From: Nitrosovibrio sp. Nv17
GTDB taxonomy: Bacteria; Pseudomonadota; Gammaproteobacteria; Burkholderiales; Nitrosomonadaceae
Direction of reading: 5' to 3'
NCBI RefSeq assembly: GCF_900119085.1
Contig: NZ_FPIQ01000008.1
Location: 45,899 to 109,898, forward strand
DNA length: 64,000 nt
Under the pieces are notes generated by a model, which had not been told where the DNA came from, did not search any database, and worked only from the letters and a program-made list of their open reading frames with translations. Shown here one piece after another: positions 1-9,018 of the stretch. A program made the position numbers and the translations under genes. Each line of letters starts with the position of its first letter. Within the stretch, counting starts at the first letter, position 1.

Positions 1-1002
1 TTCCGCGTCGATCACATACACGAACGCGCCCTTGGGGCCGTGCTGGACGGCGCGCTGCGGAATCAGGACGGCATCGGTGCGGATGTAGCCGTGCAGGCGT
101 ATCCGGACGAACTGCCCCGGGTAGAAATAGGAATGCCCTGGGGAAGAGCGGCCCTCGGGATTGGGGAACGTGAAGCGCGCCTTGAGCATGCCCGTCTCGG
201 AGCGCAGGGTGGCGTCGGCGAAATCCAGGATGCCTTCTTCCGCATAGACGCTGCCGTCCGAAAAAATCATCGTCCCGCGCAGCTGGAAGATGTCCGGCCT
301 CTGCACCCTGTGCTCGGCCAGTTCGCGCCGCCGCCGCAGGAGGTAGCTTTCCGGGACGCTCACATTGACGTACATAGGGTCCAACTGGTCGATGGTCGTC
401 AAAAGCGTCGTCTGGGCCGAGACCAGCCGTCCCTCGTAGAACTGGCTGCGACCGACACGGCCGCTTACGGGTGCGGTGATCAGCGTGTTGTCGCGATCGA
501 ATTTCGCCTTGACCAGATCGCTCTGCGCCGCCTCGAGCGCCGCCTTGGATTCGAGAACGGCGGCCATGGCGTCGTCCACGTTCTTCTGGCTGACAGCCTG
601 CTGCTCGAGCAGCGGCTTCACCCTGGCCAGATCCCGTTCCGCCTGGAATACCCGGGCCTGCGCCTGCGCCACCCTGGCCTTGCCGCTGAGATAGGCAGCC
701 TCGAACGGCACGGGGTCGATGAGGTAGAGGCGGTCGCCTTCCCGGATGTTGCGTCCCTCGGTGAAGAAGATCTTCTTGATGATGCCGGTGACCTGCGGGC
801 GGATCTCCACGGGACGGAAGGCTTCCGTCTGGCCGATGAATTCGGGCTCGTCAGGAATGGTGCGGACGTTCACGGCAACGACCTCAACCTGTGGTGCAGG
901 TGCCGTATCCGGGGATTTCTGCTCGGTGCATCCGGCCAGCAGGATCAGGATCAGGAGCAGCCCGGCGTTTCCGCCCATCGCCCACCTATCGGAGAATGTC
1001 AT
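1..1002 (-). CDS. RND efflux periplasmic adaptor lipoprotein (HlyD/AcrA family), 3' end cut by window edge
   Basis: This is a membrane-fusion protein that links an inner-membrane RND pump to an outer-membrane channel. The N-terminus has a hydrophobic signal ending in LLAGC, a lipobox predicting lipidation at that Cys. It is followed by the adaptor signature FIGQTEAFRPVEIRPQVTG and then YLIDPVPFEAAY. The frame is still open at base 1, where it reads AVQHGPKGAFVYVID, the usual beta-barrel region of AcrA/MexA. About 334 residues are visible and roughly 30-70 are missing. The start is ambiguous: ATG at 1002 has GGGA upstream, with alternatives at 1020 and 978. It follows the outer-membrane factor gene on the same strand after about 210 bp. 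It may therefore be a second adaptor of the same operon or the first gene of another RND system. Confidence 0.85.
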   Translation of the reverse strand, partial: MTFSDRWAMGGNAGLLLILILLAGCTEQKSPDTAPAPQVEVVAVNVRTIPDEPEFIGQTEAFRPVEIRPQVTGIIKKIFFTEGRNIREGDRLYLIDPVPFEAAYLSGKARVAQAQARVFQAERDLARVKPLLEQQAVSQKNVDDAMAAVLESKAALEAAQSDLVKAKFDRDNTLITAPVSGRVGRSQFYEGRLVSAQTTLLTTIDQLDPMYVNVSVPESYLLRRRRELAEHRVQRPDIFQLRGTMIFSDGSVYAEEGILDFADATLRSETGMLKARFTFPNPEGRSSPGHSYFYPGQFVRIRLHGYIRTDAVLIPQRAVQHGPKGAFVYVIDAE

Positions 1003-1215
1003 CCGTGATTCCCGGTTCATAGCCGATTCGAGGGGAGGCGGTACGGTCATGGCGTCGATGCAGCGATTTATTCAGGATGACCGGTTATACACGGTGCCGC
1101 GAGAGGGAGTCGTTCCTGCGTCGGGGGAAGCGGATTGCAGAGGCCACGAGTCTCCCTGAAGTTCTGCCCGGCTCGTCCTGCACAACCCATGCGACAAGCG
1201 GAATGCCGTGACGGG

Positions 1216-2679
1216 TCATGGTACGGGGTTTGCCGTCGGACGGTCAACCATGGATTCCGGAGGATGCGGCGAGGGATTGTTTTCCCATCCACCGCCGAGG
1301 GCCCTGTAGAGCTGGACCACGGAGACGAGATGGAGACGCTGGGTGGCGGTGAGGGCGGATTCCGCATCGAAGAGGGTGCGCTTGGCGAGAAGTACATCGA
1401 CATAACTGGTGATGCCCCCTTTGTAGCGCAGATCGGCGACATGGAGCGCCGAGCGCAGCGCCTCGACCTGCGTCTGCTGTGCCTGCGCCTGGTCGTTGGC
1501 GGTGCGGATGGCCACGAGGGCATCCTCGACTTCCCTGAATGCCACCAGGATGGATTGTTCGTACTGTGCCAGCGCCTGGCGCGCCTGAGCCTCGGCGGCG
1601 CGCTGGTCGAAGCCGAGGCTCTGCGCGTTCAGCAGCGGGCCTGCCAGTCCCAGTCCGCCCACTCCGAATTCGCTGCCGGAAAGCAGTATCTTGGACAGGG
1701 CCGGACTGGCCGCGCCAAGGAAGCCGGTGAGGGTCAGCCTGGGAAAGCGCGCAGCCTGGGCCACCCCGATCCTGGCGGTGGCAGCTGCCAGCGCCTGCTC
1801 CGCCTGGAGGATGTCGGGGCGACGCTGCAGCAGTTCGGCAGGCAGGCCGGCGGGTACCTCCAGGGGTACCCGCTGCTGCGTCAGTGAAGTCACACGCATG
1901 ATCGGTACCGGCTGCTTGCCGAGCAGCATGCTCAATTCGTTTTCCTTCTGCACCCGCAGCCGTTCCAGTTCCGCCACCCGGGTGGCGGCATTGGCGCGTT
2001 CCGCCTCGAACTGGTCGAGATCCAGACGGGAAATGAGGCCGCCGCGCAATTGCGCCCTGGAAATGGCGACCGACTCCTCCCACGAGGCCAGGGCACGGCG
2101 GGCGATATCCGTTTGCATGTCGAACTGCAGGAGATCGAAGTAGGATTGCGCCACCGAGCTGACCAGGGTGAGCACGACCGCCCTGCGGTTTTCCTCGCGC
2201 GCCATCAGGTCGGCGCGGGCGGCTTCGTTGGAGCGGCGGATCCGGCCCCAGAGATCCAGTTCCCAGTTCAGGGTCGCCTGCCCGTAGTAGCTGTAGGGAG
2301 TGGGGAAGCCACGGATGCCGAATCCGCCGAGAGAGCCGGCGACGGGTGCATTGACGCTGGCTTCCAGCTTCGGCACGAAGTCCATGCGGGCGATGTTGAG
2401 GCGCGCCTGCAGTTCTTCGACGCTGGCCACCGCCTGCCGAAGGTCGCGGTTCTCCAGCAGGGCCTGGTCGATGAGGTGCTGCAGCGTCTCATCCTGCAGC
2501 AGCTCCCACCAGGAGAGATTCGCGAGGGAGCGGCCTTCCGACTGCGCCATGCGGAACCGGTCGGCAGTCTCGATGCGCGGCCTGACGTAGTCCGGTCCCA
2601 TGGCGCAGGAGGCCAGCAGGCAGGCGCCCAACAGCGAGAGGGCGGACCTTTTGAGGCACTTCACACGGGGATGCATCAT
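1216..2679 (-). CDS. RND outer-membrane efflux lipoprotein (OprM/NodT family)
   Basis: This is the trimeric outer-membrane channel of a tripartite drug efflux system. The 487-residue product begins with a lipoprotein signal (SLLGACLLASC) followed by AMGPDYVRP, the classic OprM/NodT N-terminus. It has two outer-membrane efflux repeats, with WWELLQDETLQHLIDQAL in the first and a conserved ELLQRRPDILQAEQ in the second. The ATG overlaps the stop of the pump gene as ATGA, with AGGAG upstream, so the two are translationally coupled. Length is normal for the family. The substrate range cannot be read from sequence. Confidence 0.93.
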   Translation of the reverse strand: MMHPRVKCLKRSALSLLGACLLASCAMGPDYVRPRIETADRFRMAQSEGRSLANLSWWELLQDETLQHLIDQALLENRDLRQAVASVEELQARLNIARMDFVPKLEASVNAPVAGSLGGFGIRGFPTPYSYYGQATLNWELDLWGRIRRSNEAARADLMAREENRRAVVLTLVSSVAQSYFDLLQFDMQTDIARRALASWEESVAISRAQLRGGLISRLDLDQFEAERANAATRVAELERLRVQKENELSMLLGKQPVPIMRVTSLTQQRVPLEVPAGLPAELLQRRPDILQAEQALAAATARIGVAQAARFPRLTLTGFLGAASPALSKILLSGSEFGVGGLGLAGPLLNAQSLGFDQRAAEAQARQALAQYEQSILVAFREVEDALVAIRTANDQAQAQQTQVEALRSALHVADLRYKGGITSYVDVLLAKRTLFDAESALTATQRLHLVSVVQLYRALGGGWENNPSPHPPESMVDRPTANPVP

Positions 2680-5600
2680 GCTGTCTCCTGTGGGGCGTGC
2701 GTCACGGGTTGGTGCGCAGGTTCCCGGCTGAGCCAAGTAAAGAAGAGCGGGATGAAGACGGTGGCGACGAAGGTTGCCAGCAGCATGCCGCCGAAGACGC
2801 CGGTTCCCATGGACTGGCGCGCGGCGGCACCGGCGCCGGTGGCGATGACCAGAGGGACGATGCCCAGGACGAAGGCCATGGAAGTCATGACGATGGGGCG
2901 GAACCGCAGGCGGGCGGCCTCGGCGGCGGCCTGGGCCACGGGCATGCCTTCCCTCATCTTCTGGCTGGCGAACTCGACGATGAGGATGGCGTTCTTGGCG
3001 GCCAGGCCAATGAGGGTGATGAGGCCGACCTGGAAGTAGATGTCGTTGGGCATGCCGCGGATGAGGACGGCGAGCAGGGCACCGGCAAGGGCGAAGGGGA
3101 CGGCCATGATGACGGCGAGGGGGAGCGCCCAGGTTTCGAACTGCGCGGCGAGGATGAGGAATACCATGACGATGGCGAAGCTGAAGGCGACGATGGCGGC
3201 GGAGCCGGTACGTTTTTCCTGGAAGGCCTGGGCGGTCCAGGTGATCTGATAGTTGTCGGGCAGATTCTGCGCCGCGATTTCCTCCACCAATTGGATCGCC
3301 TCCCCCGAACTCACGCCGGGCGCGCCGTTTCCCATCACCTTGGCGGCAAACAGGCCATTGTACCGCTCCAGCTGCTCCGCACCCACGACGGTGCTGATCT
3401 TGCTCAGTGCGGACATGGGCACCATTTTGCCCGATTCCGAGCGTACGTACACTCTGCCAAGATCCTCGGGCTTCATGCGGTACTCGGGCTCCGCCTGCAG
3501 TTGCACGCGGTAGGTGCGGCCGGACTTGTTGAAATCGTTGACGTAGAGGGAGCCCATGGTGCTCTGCAGGGTGGCGTAGAGGTCGGTGATCGGCACGCCC
3601 TGCGAGATCGCCTTGGCCTCGTCGACCTCGATGAAGAGCTGTGGCACGGTGGGGCGGAAGAAGGTGGCGATGCCGGTGAGGCGGGGTTCCCGGTTGAGTG
3701 CGTCGATGAAGTGGTTCACCACCTCCGACAGCTGGTGAGGATCGGCGCTGCCGCGGCTCTGCACGTAGACCTCGAAGCCGCCCGCCGTGCCCAGCCCGCG
3801 TATGGCGGGCGGGTTGAAGGCGAGCGCGATGCCATCCGGCTGCTGCATGCCGATGCCGAAGAGCTTGTTGACGATGTCCTCCGCCGTGGTGGTGCGCTCC
3901 GACCAGTCCTTGAAGGCGACGAAGGTGGTGGCCGAACTGGTCTTGTTGCCGCCGCCGATGAGATCGAAGCCGTTCACCACGAATTCGAAGGAGACGGCCG
4001 GGTCGTCCGCGATCGCGGCACGTACCGCTTCGGCCGTTGCGGTCGTTCTGGCCAGGGTGGCGCCATCCGGAAGTATCGTCGCAACGACCACGTACCCTTG
4101 GTCCTCTGCCGGGACGAAGCTGTCGGGAACAGTTCTGATGAGATAGGCGGCGAGGAGGATGATGCCGGCGAAGACGCAGGTGCCGATGATGCGGTGGTGC
4201 AGGGTGGTGTCGACCATGCGGAGATAAAAGCGGGTGAGGCGTGCGAAGGCGTGGTTGAAACGGCGGAAGAAAGCGGAATCGCCGTGGGTGTGGCGCAGCA
4301 GGATGGCACACAGTGCCGGGGTGAGGGTAAGGGCGACGACGCCGGAGATGGTGACGGCGACCGCGACGGTGACGGCAAACTGGCGGTAGAGTTCGCCGGC
4401 GATGCCGCCCATGAAGGCGACGGGGACGAACACGGCGCACAGCACCAGGACGATGGCGACGACGGCGCTGGCGACCTGGTCCATGGATTTGATGGCGGCC
4501 TTCATGGGGGAGAGTTTTTCCTCGCTCATGAGGCGCTCGATGTTTTCGAGGACGACAATGGCGTCGTCGACCACGATGCCGATGGAGAGCACCATGGCGA
4601 AAAGGGTGAGGGTATTGATGGAGAAGCCGAAGAGCCACAGGCCGGCAAAGGTCCCGACGAGGGAGATGGGGACGGCGATGAGGGGGATGAGGGTGGCGCG
4701 CCAGCTCTGGAGGAAGAGGTAGACGACGAGAATGACGAGCACCATGGCCTCGCCCAGGGTCTTGACGACCTCCCACATGGAGGCCTTCACGAACTTGCTG
4801 GTGTCGTAGGGCACGACGTAGTCCATGCCCTCCGGAAAATACTGCTTCAGCTCGTCCATTTTTTCCATCAGAGCATTTGCGGTATCGAGCGCATTCGCGC
4901 CGGGCTGCAGGAATATGGGAATGCCCGCGCCCGGCTGCCCGTTCAGGGTGGTGCGCACGTCGTAGCTCAGGGCGCCGAGTTCGATGCGGGCGACGTCCTT
5001 GAGGTGGAGGACGCCGCGAGGACCATCGGCGCGCAGGATGATGTTGCCGAACTGTTCGGGTTCGAGAAGCCTGCCCTTGGCGTTGACGGTGTAGGTCAGC
5101 TGCTGGCCGGGGAGCGCGGGTTCCTGGCCGATCTTGCCGGCGGCGTACTGGGCATTCTGAGCGCGGATGGCGGCGGCGATCTCGGTCGTGGTCACGCCCA
5201 GCTGCGCCATGCGGTCGGGGCGCAGCCAGATGCGCATGGAATAGTCCTGGCCGCCGAAGACCAGGGCGTCCCCGACCCCCTTGGTACGCTTGAGTTCATC
5301 CACGATGTTGAGCGTGGCGTAATTGCTCAGGAACAGCGGATCGTATTTTCCCGCTTCCTTCGAAATCAGCATGAATACCAGGAGGATGTCGTTCGAGCGC
5401 TTCTCGATCTTCAGGCCGGTGCGGCGGACTTCGTCCGGCAGGCGCGGCAGGGCGATGTTGACCCGGTTGCTGGTATTGAAGGTGGCCTGATCGATGTCGG
5501 TGCCGACTTCAAAGGTGGCGGTGATGGTGAGCGTGCCGCTGGAGTCGGCGCTCGAACTGAAATACAGAAGATTGTCGACACCGCTCAGCTGCTCCTCGAT

Positions 5601-5792
5601 GGGCGCGGCGACGGTCTTCGCCAGGGTCTCGGCGCTGGCACCGGGGAAGGTCGCGGTGATGAGCACGGTGGGCGGCGCGATCTGCGGATACTGGGCGATG
5701 GGCAACTGCATCGCGGCGGCCAGACCGGCCAGCACGATGACGATGGACAGCACCGAGGCAAAGATCGGCCGTGTGATGAAAAACTGGGTCAT
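2676..5792 (-). CDS. RND multidrug efflux pump, AcrB/MexB (HAE1) family
   Basis: This is a proton-driven inner-membrane drug exporter. It has 1038 residues, full length for AcrB-type pumps. It starts MTQFFITRPIFASVLSIVI, as in AcrB. The proton-relay Asp pair is visible in GIVVDDAIVVLENIER (TM4), and the matching Lys lies in AAKNAILIVEFAS (TM10). Two large periplasmic porter regions separate the TM blocks. It begins 10 bp after the adaptor stop and overlaps the outer-membrane factor start by 4 bp, so adaptor, pump and channel form one operon. HAE1 pumps export hydrophobic and amphiphilic compounds; the exact substrates are unknown. Confidence 0.96.
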   Translation of the reverse strand: MTQFFITRPIFASVLSIVIVLAGLAAAMQLPIAQYPQIAPPTVLITATFPGASAETLAKTVAAPIEEQLSGVDNLLYFSSSADSSGTLTITATFEVGTDIDQATFNTSNRVNIALPRLPDEVRRTGLKIEKRSNDILLVFMLISKEAGKYDPLFLSNYATLNIVDELKRTKGVGDALVFGGQDYSMRIWLRPDRMAQLGVTTTEIAAAIRAQNAQYAAGKIGQEPALPGQQLTYTVNAKGRLLEPEQFGNIILRADGPRGVLHLKDVARIELGALSYDVRTTLNGQPGAGIPIFLQPGANALDTANALMEKMDELKQYFPEGMDYVVPYDTSKFVKASMWEVVKTLGEAMVLVILVVYLFLQSWRATLIPLIAVPISLVGTFAGLWLFGFSINTLTLFAMVLSIGIVVDDAIVVLENIERLMSEEKLSPMKAAIKSMDQVASAVVAIVLVLCAVFVPVAFMGGIAGELYRQFAVTVAVAVTISGVVALTLTPALCAILLRHTHGDSAFFRRFNHAFARLTRFYLRMVDTTLHHRIIGTCVFAGIILLAAYLIRTVPDSFVPAEDQGYVVVATILPDGATLARTTATAEAVRAAIADDPAVSFEFVVNGFDLIGGGNKTSSATTFVAFKDWSERTTTAEDIVNKLFGIGMQQPDGIALAFNPPAIRGLGTAGGFEVYVQSRGSADPHQLSEVVNHFIDALNREPRLTGIATFFRPTVPQLFIEVDEAKAISQGVPITDLYATLQSTMGSLYVNDFNKSGRTYRVQLQAEPEYRMKPEDLGRVYVRSESGKMVPMSALSKISTVVGAEQLERYNGLFAAKVMGNGAPGVSSGEAIQLVEEIAAQNLPDNYQITWTAQAFQEKRTGSAAIVAFSFAIVMVFLILAAQFETWALPLAVIMAVPFALAGALLAVLIRGMPNDIYFQVGLITLIGLAAKNAILIVEFASQKMREGMPVAQAAAEAARLRFRPIVMTSMAFVLGIVPLVIATGAGAAARQSMGTGVFGGMLLATFVATVFIPLFFTWLSREPAHQPVTHAPQETA

Positions 5793-5802
5793 GGGGTCAT
5801 TC

Positions 5803-6999
5803 TCAGCCGCGATCGCCGCTGATCTGTGCGGACGGAGGGGGTGCGGCGGATGGGTCCGCGTGTGGCTGCGGCGATACGGCCATCCCCGGACGCAGCTTGA
5901 TGAGATTGTCGACGATGACCCTGTCGCCGGGCCGCAGGCCGCCCAGTATCACCCAGTCCTTGCCGATCCAATGGCCGGCTTCCACCGGGCGCACTGCGGC
6001 TTCATTGTTTTCCCCGACCACGTAGACGCTCTTTCCCAGGTCGGATGTCTGCACCGCCACCTGGGGGACGAGGAAGACACCCTCGCGCTCGCCGGTGACG
6101 ACCCGGGCACGGACGAACTGTCCCGGCAGGAGCCGGCGATCGGGATTCTCGAAGGTGGCGCGCAGCTGCTGGGTACCCAGGGTGGGATCGATCTGGCTGG
6201 CCGCGAAATTCAGCACCCCTGTCCTGTCGTATTCGGTACCGTCCGGCAGGATCAGGACGACCTGCCGCACCCCTTTCTCGGTGAGCGGCCCGCCCAATTG
6301 CGCGAGCTCGTGATCGGAAAGGCTGAAGCGCACCCAGATGGGTGACAGCTGTGCCAGGGTCGTCAGCAGGCTTTCGTTGGCTTCCACCAGGGCGCCTTCG
6401 GAAAACTGGAAGCGGCCGGAGACACCATCCACGGGAGCGGTGACGGTGGTATAGGACAGGTTGCGCTCGGCGTCGCGCACGCGCGCCTCGGCCTGCTGCA
6501 GGGCAGCTTCCATGATGGCGCGGTCCGAGACGGCGTTATCGTGTTCGCGCTGGCTGATCGCCTGGGTACCGAGCAGGTCGTGCAGCCGCTTTTCCTCACG
6601 CCTGGCTTGTTCGATGCGGGCTTTTTGCTCCACCAGCTGTGCCCGCGCCTGGGTCAGGGCGATCTCGTAGGGAACGGGATCGATCCTGAACATGGGCTGC
6701 CCTGCCCTGACTTCGGTGCCTTCTTCGTAAAGCCGTTTGAGCAGGATGCCGCCGACCCGGGGACGGATCTCGACCTCCTTGGCGCCCTCCGTCTGGGCAA
6801 CGGCTTCCACGCTGATCGGCACACGGGTGGGCTGAACCTCGATCACGCTGACGGGCAGGGCCGGAGGAGCGGCTTGATCGCCTGCTCCTCCGCTGTTGTT
6901 GCAGGCTCCCAGCGCCGTAGTCACCATCAGCATGCCCGCCAGTTGTCCCCATGAGGCTCGTAGCGCCGGGATTTTTCCATTACAATTCAAGGTTTGCAT
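5803..6999 (-). CDS. RND efflux periplasmic adaptor (AcrA/MexA family)
   Basis: This is the periplasmic adaptor of the adjacent AcrB-like pump. The 398-residue protein has a signal region ending near TALGACNNSGG, consistent with a lipoprotein, followed by a biotinyl-lipoyl-like half (EVEIRPRVGGILLKRLYEEG), a coiled-coil hairpin (ARAQLVEQKARIEQARREEK) and beta-barrel segments. The ATG at 6999 is preferred because GGAG lies just upstream. A TTG at 7032 would add 11 residues but lacks a ribosome site. It is the first gene of the efflux operon and reads away from the TetR gene, with the palindromic operator in between. Confidence 0.94.
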   Translation of the reverse strand: MQTLNCNGKIPALRASWGQLAGMLMVTTALGACNNSGGAGDQAAPPALPVSVIEVQPTRVPISVEAVAQTEGAKEVEIRPRVGGILLKRLYEEGTEVRAGQPMFRIDPVPYEIALTQARAQLVEQKARIEQARREEKRLHDLLGTQAISQREHDNAVSDRAIMEAALQQAEARVRDAERNLSYTTVTAPVDGVSGRFQFSEGALVEANESLLTTLAQLSPIWVRFSLSDHELAQLGGPLTEKGVRQVVLILPDGTEYDRTGVLNFAASQIDPTLGTQQLRATFENPDRRLLPGQFVRARVVTGEREGVFLVPQVAVQTSDLGKSVYVVGENNEAAVRPVEAGHWIGKDWVILGGLRPGDRVIVDNLIKLRPGMAVSPQPHADPSAAPPPSAQISGDRG

Positions 7000-7084
7000 C
7001 GTTGCTCCATTTTTCCGGCCTGAGGGCGACAAGGTAGCATGGTAGTATTAAGGGAAACGCAGGGGGCTGCTCAGAATATGATTG

Positions 7085-7104
7085 CATACATTCATGTTTG
7101 TATG
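7085..7104. promoter_or_regulatory. AcrR-like palindromic operator between the efflux operon and its TetR regulator
   Basis: The sequence has inverted arms CATACA and TGTATG around a central CATG, giving an imperfect 20 bp palindrome. It closely resembles the known E. coli AcrR operator, which has TACATACATT and AATGTATGTA halves. It sits in the divergent promoter region, 81 bp upstream of the adaptor start and 47 bp upstream of the TetR gene. The likely role is repression of both transcripts by the TetR protein encoded at 7151. Confidence 0.75.
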
Positions 7105-7150
7105 TAATTATATATCACATGATTTTGCGGAGCAAATGGTCATTTGATCA

Positions 7151-7771
7151 ATGGCTAGAAAAACCAAGGAAGATACCGAACTCACCCGGCAGCATCTGAT
7201 CCGGGCGGCACGCGAGGCTTTTCTCAGGCGCGGGGTCAGCCGGACGACGATGGAACACATCGCCTCCGAGGCAGGCGTCACGCGCGGTGCGATCTATTGG
7301 CATTTCGGCAGCAAGATCGCGCTGTTCCAGGCGATGCGCGAACAGGTGCTCCTGCCGCTGATCGATCGCATGGACGATACCCTGCTGGTGGAGCGCGCCG
7401 GGGATCCGCTGGCGTCCATCGAAAGCTTTCTGTACGACATCGTCCGTACCCTGGTCGACAGCGTCGAGACGCGCGAGACGTACGAGATCATGATGATGAA
7501 GTGCGAATACGTGGACGAGTTCGCCGTGGTGCTGCAGCAGATCCTGTCCACCTGCTCGGGCATTGAGGGCAAGCTGACCCTGGCCTACGAGCGGGCCAGG
7601 AGCCACGGGCAGCTTCAGCCCGGCTATGATCCTTCGCAGTTGGCAACCGACACCCACCTGTTCTTCATCGGCCTGCTGCACATGTGGGTGAAGGATACCG
7701 AAAATGTCTGGTTTCGCCATCGGGCGACCGACCTGATCCGATCCCACATGCGCCTTCGGCGACGCGCATAA
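7151..7771 (+). CDS. TetR/AcrR-family transcriptional repressor of the efflux operon
   Basis: This is a 206-residue one-component regulator. The N-terminal helix-turn-helix is typical of AcrR/TtgR: REAFLRRGVSRTTMEHIA, then GVTRGAIYWHFGSK, which is the recognition helix. The C-terminal half is an all-helical ligand-binding domain of the AcrR C-terminal type. It is divergent from the RND operon and next to an AcrR-like palindrome, so it probably represses that operon until a pump substrate binds. The ATG has no strong ribosome site nearby (GGAG is about 20 bp upstream), so the start is moderately certain. Confidence 0.93.
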   Translation: MARKTKEDTELTRQHLIRAAREAFLRRGVSRTTMEHIASEAGVTRGAIYWHFGSKIALFQAMREQVLLPLIDRMDDTLLVERAGDPLASIESFLYDIVRTLVDSVETRETYEIMMMKCEYVDEFAVVLQQILSTCSGIEGKLTLAYERARSHGQLQPGYDPSQLATDTHLFFIGLLHMWVKDTENVWFRHRATDLIRSHMRLRRRA

Positions 7772-7884
7772 GAGAGATCCGCCGCCTCCCTGCATTGTCA
7801 TGCCGCGTTTGCAGGTTGGACCTCGCTGTCAAACCGGTTGCGCCGTATTCCCGCTTTTCGCATGAATGAAAGTCCGGGTAAAAT

Positions 7885-7909
7885 ATAGTTGACCAAATCG
7901 ATCAAGTAT
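7885..7909 (+). promoter_or_regulatory. IscR type-1-like box, distal copy
   Basis: The 25 bp site runs ATAGTTGACC, AAATC, GATCAAGTAT. It fits the E. coli IscR type-1 consensus, which begins ATA, has an internal YGACT...AGTC and ends TAT, with small deviations in the second half. It lies 98 bp upstream of the iscR start and 28 bp (start to start) from a second, better copy. Holo-IscR with a [2Fe-2S] cluster would bind here and repress the suf operon. Confidence 0.8.
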
Positions 7910-7912
7910 CTT

Positions 7913-7937
7913 ATAGTTGACTAAATCAGTCATGTAT
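7913..7937 (+). promoter_or_regulatory. IscR type-1-like box, proximal copy
   Basis: The 25 bp site reads ATAGTTGACT, AAATC, AGTCATGTAT, an almost perfect match to the IscR type-1 motif with GACT/AGTC arms. It shares the left arm ATAGTTGAC with the distal copy. The operon promoter probably overlaps this element. Two tandem boxes suggest cooperative autoregulation by the IscR encoded directly downstream. Confidence 0.85.
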
Positions 7938-8006
7938 TGGGAAAAATACCCTGCCTGACTGCCAGGCATTTTTGTTTTGATGGAATTCACGAGAGAGGAA
8001 TCTGTC

Positions 8007-8519
8007 ATGAGACTGACAACCAAAGGACGGTTCGCGGTGACGGCTCTTCTGGATCTGGCGCTGCAGCAGGGGGCGGTACCCGTGACGCTCGCCGAGATCA
8101 GCGAGCGGCAGAAGATCTCGCTGTCGTATCTCGAACAGCTGTTCGCCAAGCTGCGGCAGCGCGCGCTGGTTGACAGCGTGCGAGGGCCGGGCGGCGGCTA
8201 TCGTCTCGCCAGGGACATGGCGCAGGTATCGATCGCCGAGATCATCCTCGCGGTCGACGAGCCCATGGATTCCACCCAGTGCAACGGCAAGGAGAACTGC
8301 CTCAACGACAAGAAGTGCATGACGCACGATCTGTGGGTCAAGCTCAATGAGCTGATCTTCGATCACCTGGGCGCCATCACGCTCAAGCAGTTGGTGGACG
8401 AGCAGAGCGCGCGGCTGGCGCGGCAGGGCGGTGTGGTGCCGATCCTCGACATGCGTGGAGCGATGCCCGGGCGCGAGCGGGGGGGCATGTCGGTGGAGCA
8501 CAGGTCGCTCCCGGCCTGA
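8007..8519 (+). CDS. iscR: Rrf2-family Fe-S cluster-sensing regulator IscR
   Basis: This is the transcriptional regulator of Fe-S biogenesis. The 170-residue protein begins MRLTTKGRFAVTALLDLAL, the canonical IscR N-terminal helix. It carries cluster ligands Cys92, Cys98, Cys104 and His107 (QCNGKENCLNDKKCMTH), at the same positions as E. coli IscR. The winged helix contains SLSYLEQLFAKLR and VRGPGGGYRLA. An upstream in-frame ATG at 7977 would add ten residues not found in the family, so 8007 is preferred. It is the first gene of the suf operon, behind two IscR boxes, which predicts negative autoregulation. Confidence 0.96.
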   Translation: MRLTTKGRFAVTALLDLALQQGAVPVTLAEISERQKISLSYLEQLFAKLRQRALVDSVRGPGGGYRLARDMAQVSIAEIILAVDEPMDSTQCNGKENCLNDKKCMTHDLWVKLNELIFDHLGAITLKQLVDEQSARLARQGGVVPILDMRGAMPGRERGGMSVEHRSLPA

Positions 8520-8588
8520 CGGCGAGGGGATGTGCCCGATACAGTTCCATCATTCCTATATGACGGACGCGATGATGGGGATGAGGCC

Positions 8589-8930
8589 ATGGCGATAACA
8601 TTGACGGAGAATGCAGCGAAGCAGATTCGGAAGCAGCTTGCCCGGCGCGGCAGGGGCGTGGGCCTGCGCGTGGGGGTGAAAAAGGTCGGCTGTTCCGGCT
8701 TTGCCTACACCTTCGACTATGCGGACGAACCAGGAGCGGACGACAGGGTGTTCGAATGCCATCACGCCAGCGTGGTGGTCGATTCCGCCAGCCTTCCATT
8801 GCTGGATGGGTCGCGTATCGATTTCGTCAGGGAAGGACTCAGCGATTCTTTCAGATTCGAGAATCCCAATGTCGACAGCACCTGCGGTTGTGGCGAGAGT
8901 TTCAGCCTGAAGGCGTCTGCGGGCACCTAG
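8589..8930 (+). CDS. A-type Fe-S carrier protein (IscA/SufA/ErpA family)
   Basis: The 113-residue A-type carrier transfers Fe-S clusters to apoproteins. It begins [13 protein letters not shown]. The three ligand cysteines are Cys35 (KVGCSGFAY), Cys99 and Cys101 (STCGCGESF), matching IscA numbering. The ATG at 8589 gives the family length; the upstream extension to 8532 is not conserved-looking. It lies between iscR and sufB in the suf operon, so it probably works as SufA. The IscA, SufA and ErpA subtypes cannot be separated with confidence by eye. Confidence 0.92.
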   Translation: MAITLTENAAKQIRKQLARRGRGVGLRVGVKKVGCSGFAYTFDYADEPGADDRVFECHHASVVVDSASLPLLDGSRIDFVREGLSDSFRFENPNVDSTCGCGESFSLKASAGT

Positions 8931-9018
8931 TCGACGGGCGGCGATTACGTCGCATGCCGTGGCGGGACGAGATGCCTTTCTTGAAAGTAAGTTGCATGAA
9001 TCACAGCGGAGCAACCGA

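Noticed and set aside
2697..5822. 1041-codon open frame antisense to the RND pump gene
   Set aside because: Its Gly/Asp/Glu-rich composition is a mirror of GC-rich codon bias on the opposite strand; the pump on the minus strand is unmistakable.
7144..7151. TTGATCAA as a possible FNR site before the TetR gene
   Set aside because: The FNR site needs TTGAT-N4-ATCAA; this lacks the spacer and overlaps the start codon.
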